This document shows positions 63,846 to 64,000 of a stretch of 64,000 nt of DNA, piece after piece; the stretch's first letter is position 1; each line of letters opens with the position of its first letter. The stretch comes from Candidatus Geothrix odensensis (GTDB taxonomy: Bacteria > Acidobacteriota > Holophagae > Holophagales > Holophagaceae). A model generated the notes under the pieces. That model worked only from the letters and a program-made list of their open reading frames with translations. It did not search any database and was not told the DNA's origin. The translations under genes and the position numbers were made by a program. The stretch lies in the NCBI GenBank assembly GCA_016714685.1, contig JADKCH010000001.1, forward strand, positions 496,001-560,000, given 5' to 3'.

Positions 63846-64000
63846 TTGAATTCCATGATGAAAAGCGTGCTGGTCTGGTTGGGCATCATCGCCCTGTTGG
63901 TGCTGGCCTTCCGCCAGATCCCCCAGAACAGCAAGCAGATCGAAGTCCCCTTCTCGACCTTCTACACCGAGGGCGTGGCGGGCAAGTACAAGTCTGTGAC
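63846..64000 (+). CDS. ftsH: ATP-dependent zinc metalloprotease FtsH, 5' end only
   Basis: The window ends inside this gene (51 codons visible). Start taken at TTG 63846, which has AAGGAG seven bases upstream; the ATGs at 63855 and 63858 are too far from it. The visible residues give an N-terminal membrane helix (VLVWLGIIALLVLAF) and QIEVPFSTFYTEGV, the conserved beginning of the FtsH periplasmic domain. tilS-ftsH order supports the call. A TAAACTGG box lies at 63802. Confidence 0.85.
   Translation, partial: MNSMMKSVLVWLGIIALLVLAFRQIPQNSKQIEVPFSTFYTEGVAGKYKSV

Overview
The window is a dense, GC-rich bacterial chromosome segment with about 60 genes, almost no non-coding DNA, and no tRNA, rRNA, CRISPR array, insertion sequence or phage gene that I could see. 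The gene families point to Acidobacteriota, most likely a Geothrix-like member of the Holophagae: a Ser/Thr kinase fused to TPRs, SpoIIE/RsbU-type phosphatases, DUF4388 and DUF1844 proteins, glutaryl-CoA dehydrogenase, a malic enzyme-phosphotransacetylase fusion, bacillithiol genes, and a UbiA-type prenyltransferase fitting menaquinone synthesis. The taxonomic call is an inference from gene content, not from a marker gene.

Layout. 0.1-4.6 kb (+): a PDZ-membrane-PP2C phosphatase, a coiled-coil membrane protein and a SirB1-type protein coupled by 1-nt overlaps, then a DUF4136 lipoprotein. 4.6-13.2 kb: malic enzyme-PTA, a lipoprotein and YheT-like hydrolase, an eight-repeat propeller-like protein, cysteine desulfurase, a second hydrolase and an AlaX editing protein, the last divergent from rarA. 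14.6-18.3 kb: a frameshifted chemotaxis-type receptor, two pirins in one operon and a universal stress protein. 18.4-24.9 kb: glutaryl-CoA dehydrogenase, thymidine kinase, a DUF1844/TPR-zinc-ribbon/DUF4388 operon and a secreted TPR protein. 25.0-29.5 kb (-): metG, a small unknown, an ArsC/Spx protein and exonuclease III in one operon, then tag and a cyclophilin.

29.8-45.3 kb is a signalling-rich stretch. It has a 1166-residue kinase-TPR protein preceded by the remnant of another kinase, a divergent FHA-GAF-PP2C phosphatase, a 1.5-thousand-residue PAS/GAF hybrid histidine kinase, and further on an FHA-GAF histidine kinase coupled to ispF. Between them lie a UbiA prenyltransferase, an M23 peptidase with a bactofilin (cell-shape pair), and ruvB.

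45.3-50.3 kb: ispF, a lipoprotein-ferredoxin-hydrolase operon, a CsgG-like protein with an HU/IHF protein, and pepA. 50.4-58.7 kb: pabB faces a tightly packed eight-gene operon on the minus strand (aldehyde dehydrogenase, unknown, pta, purN, nnr, tsaE, rmuC, HNH nuclease). 58.8-64 kb: a 61-residue basic protein, an MgtC/DUF4010 membrane protein, an unknown, then bshC-bshB1-tilS overlapping head to tail and the start of ftsH cut by the window edge.

Recurring features are start/stop overlaps (TGATG, ATGA, GTGA), perfect 14-17 bp hairpins between genes, and TANNCT-type -10 boxes (often TAGGCTGG) placed very close to start codons.
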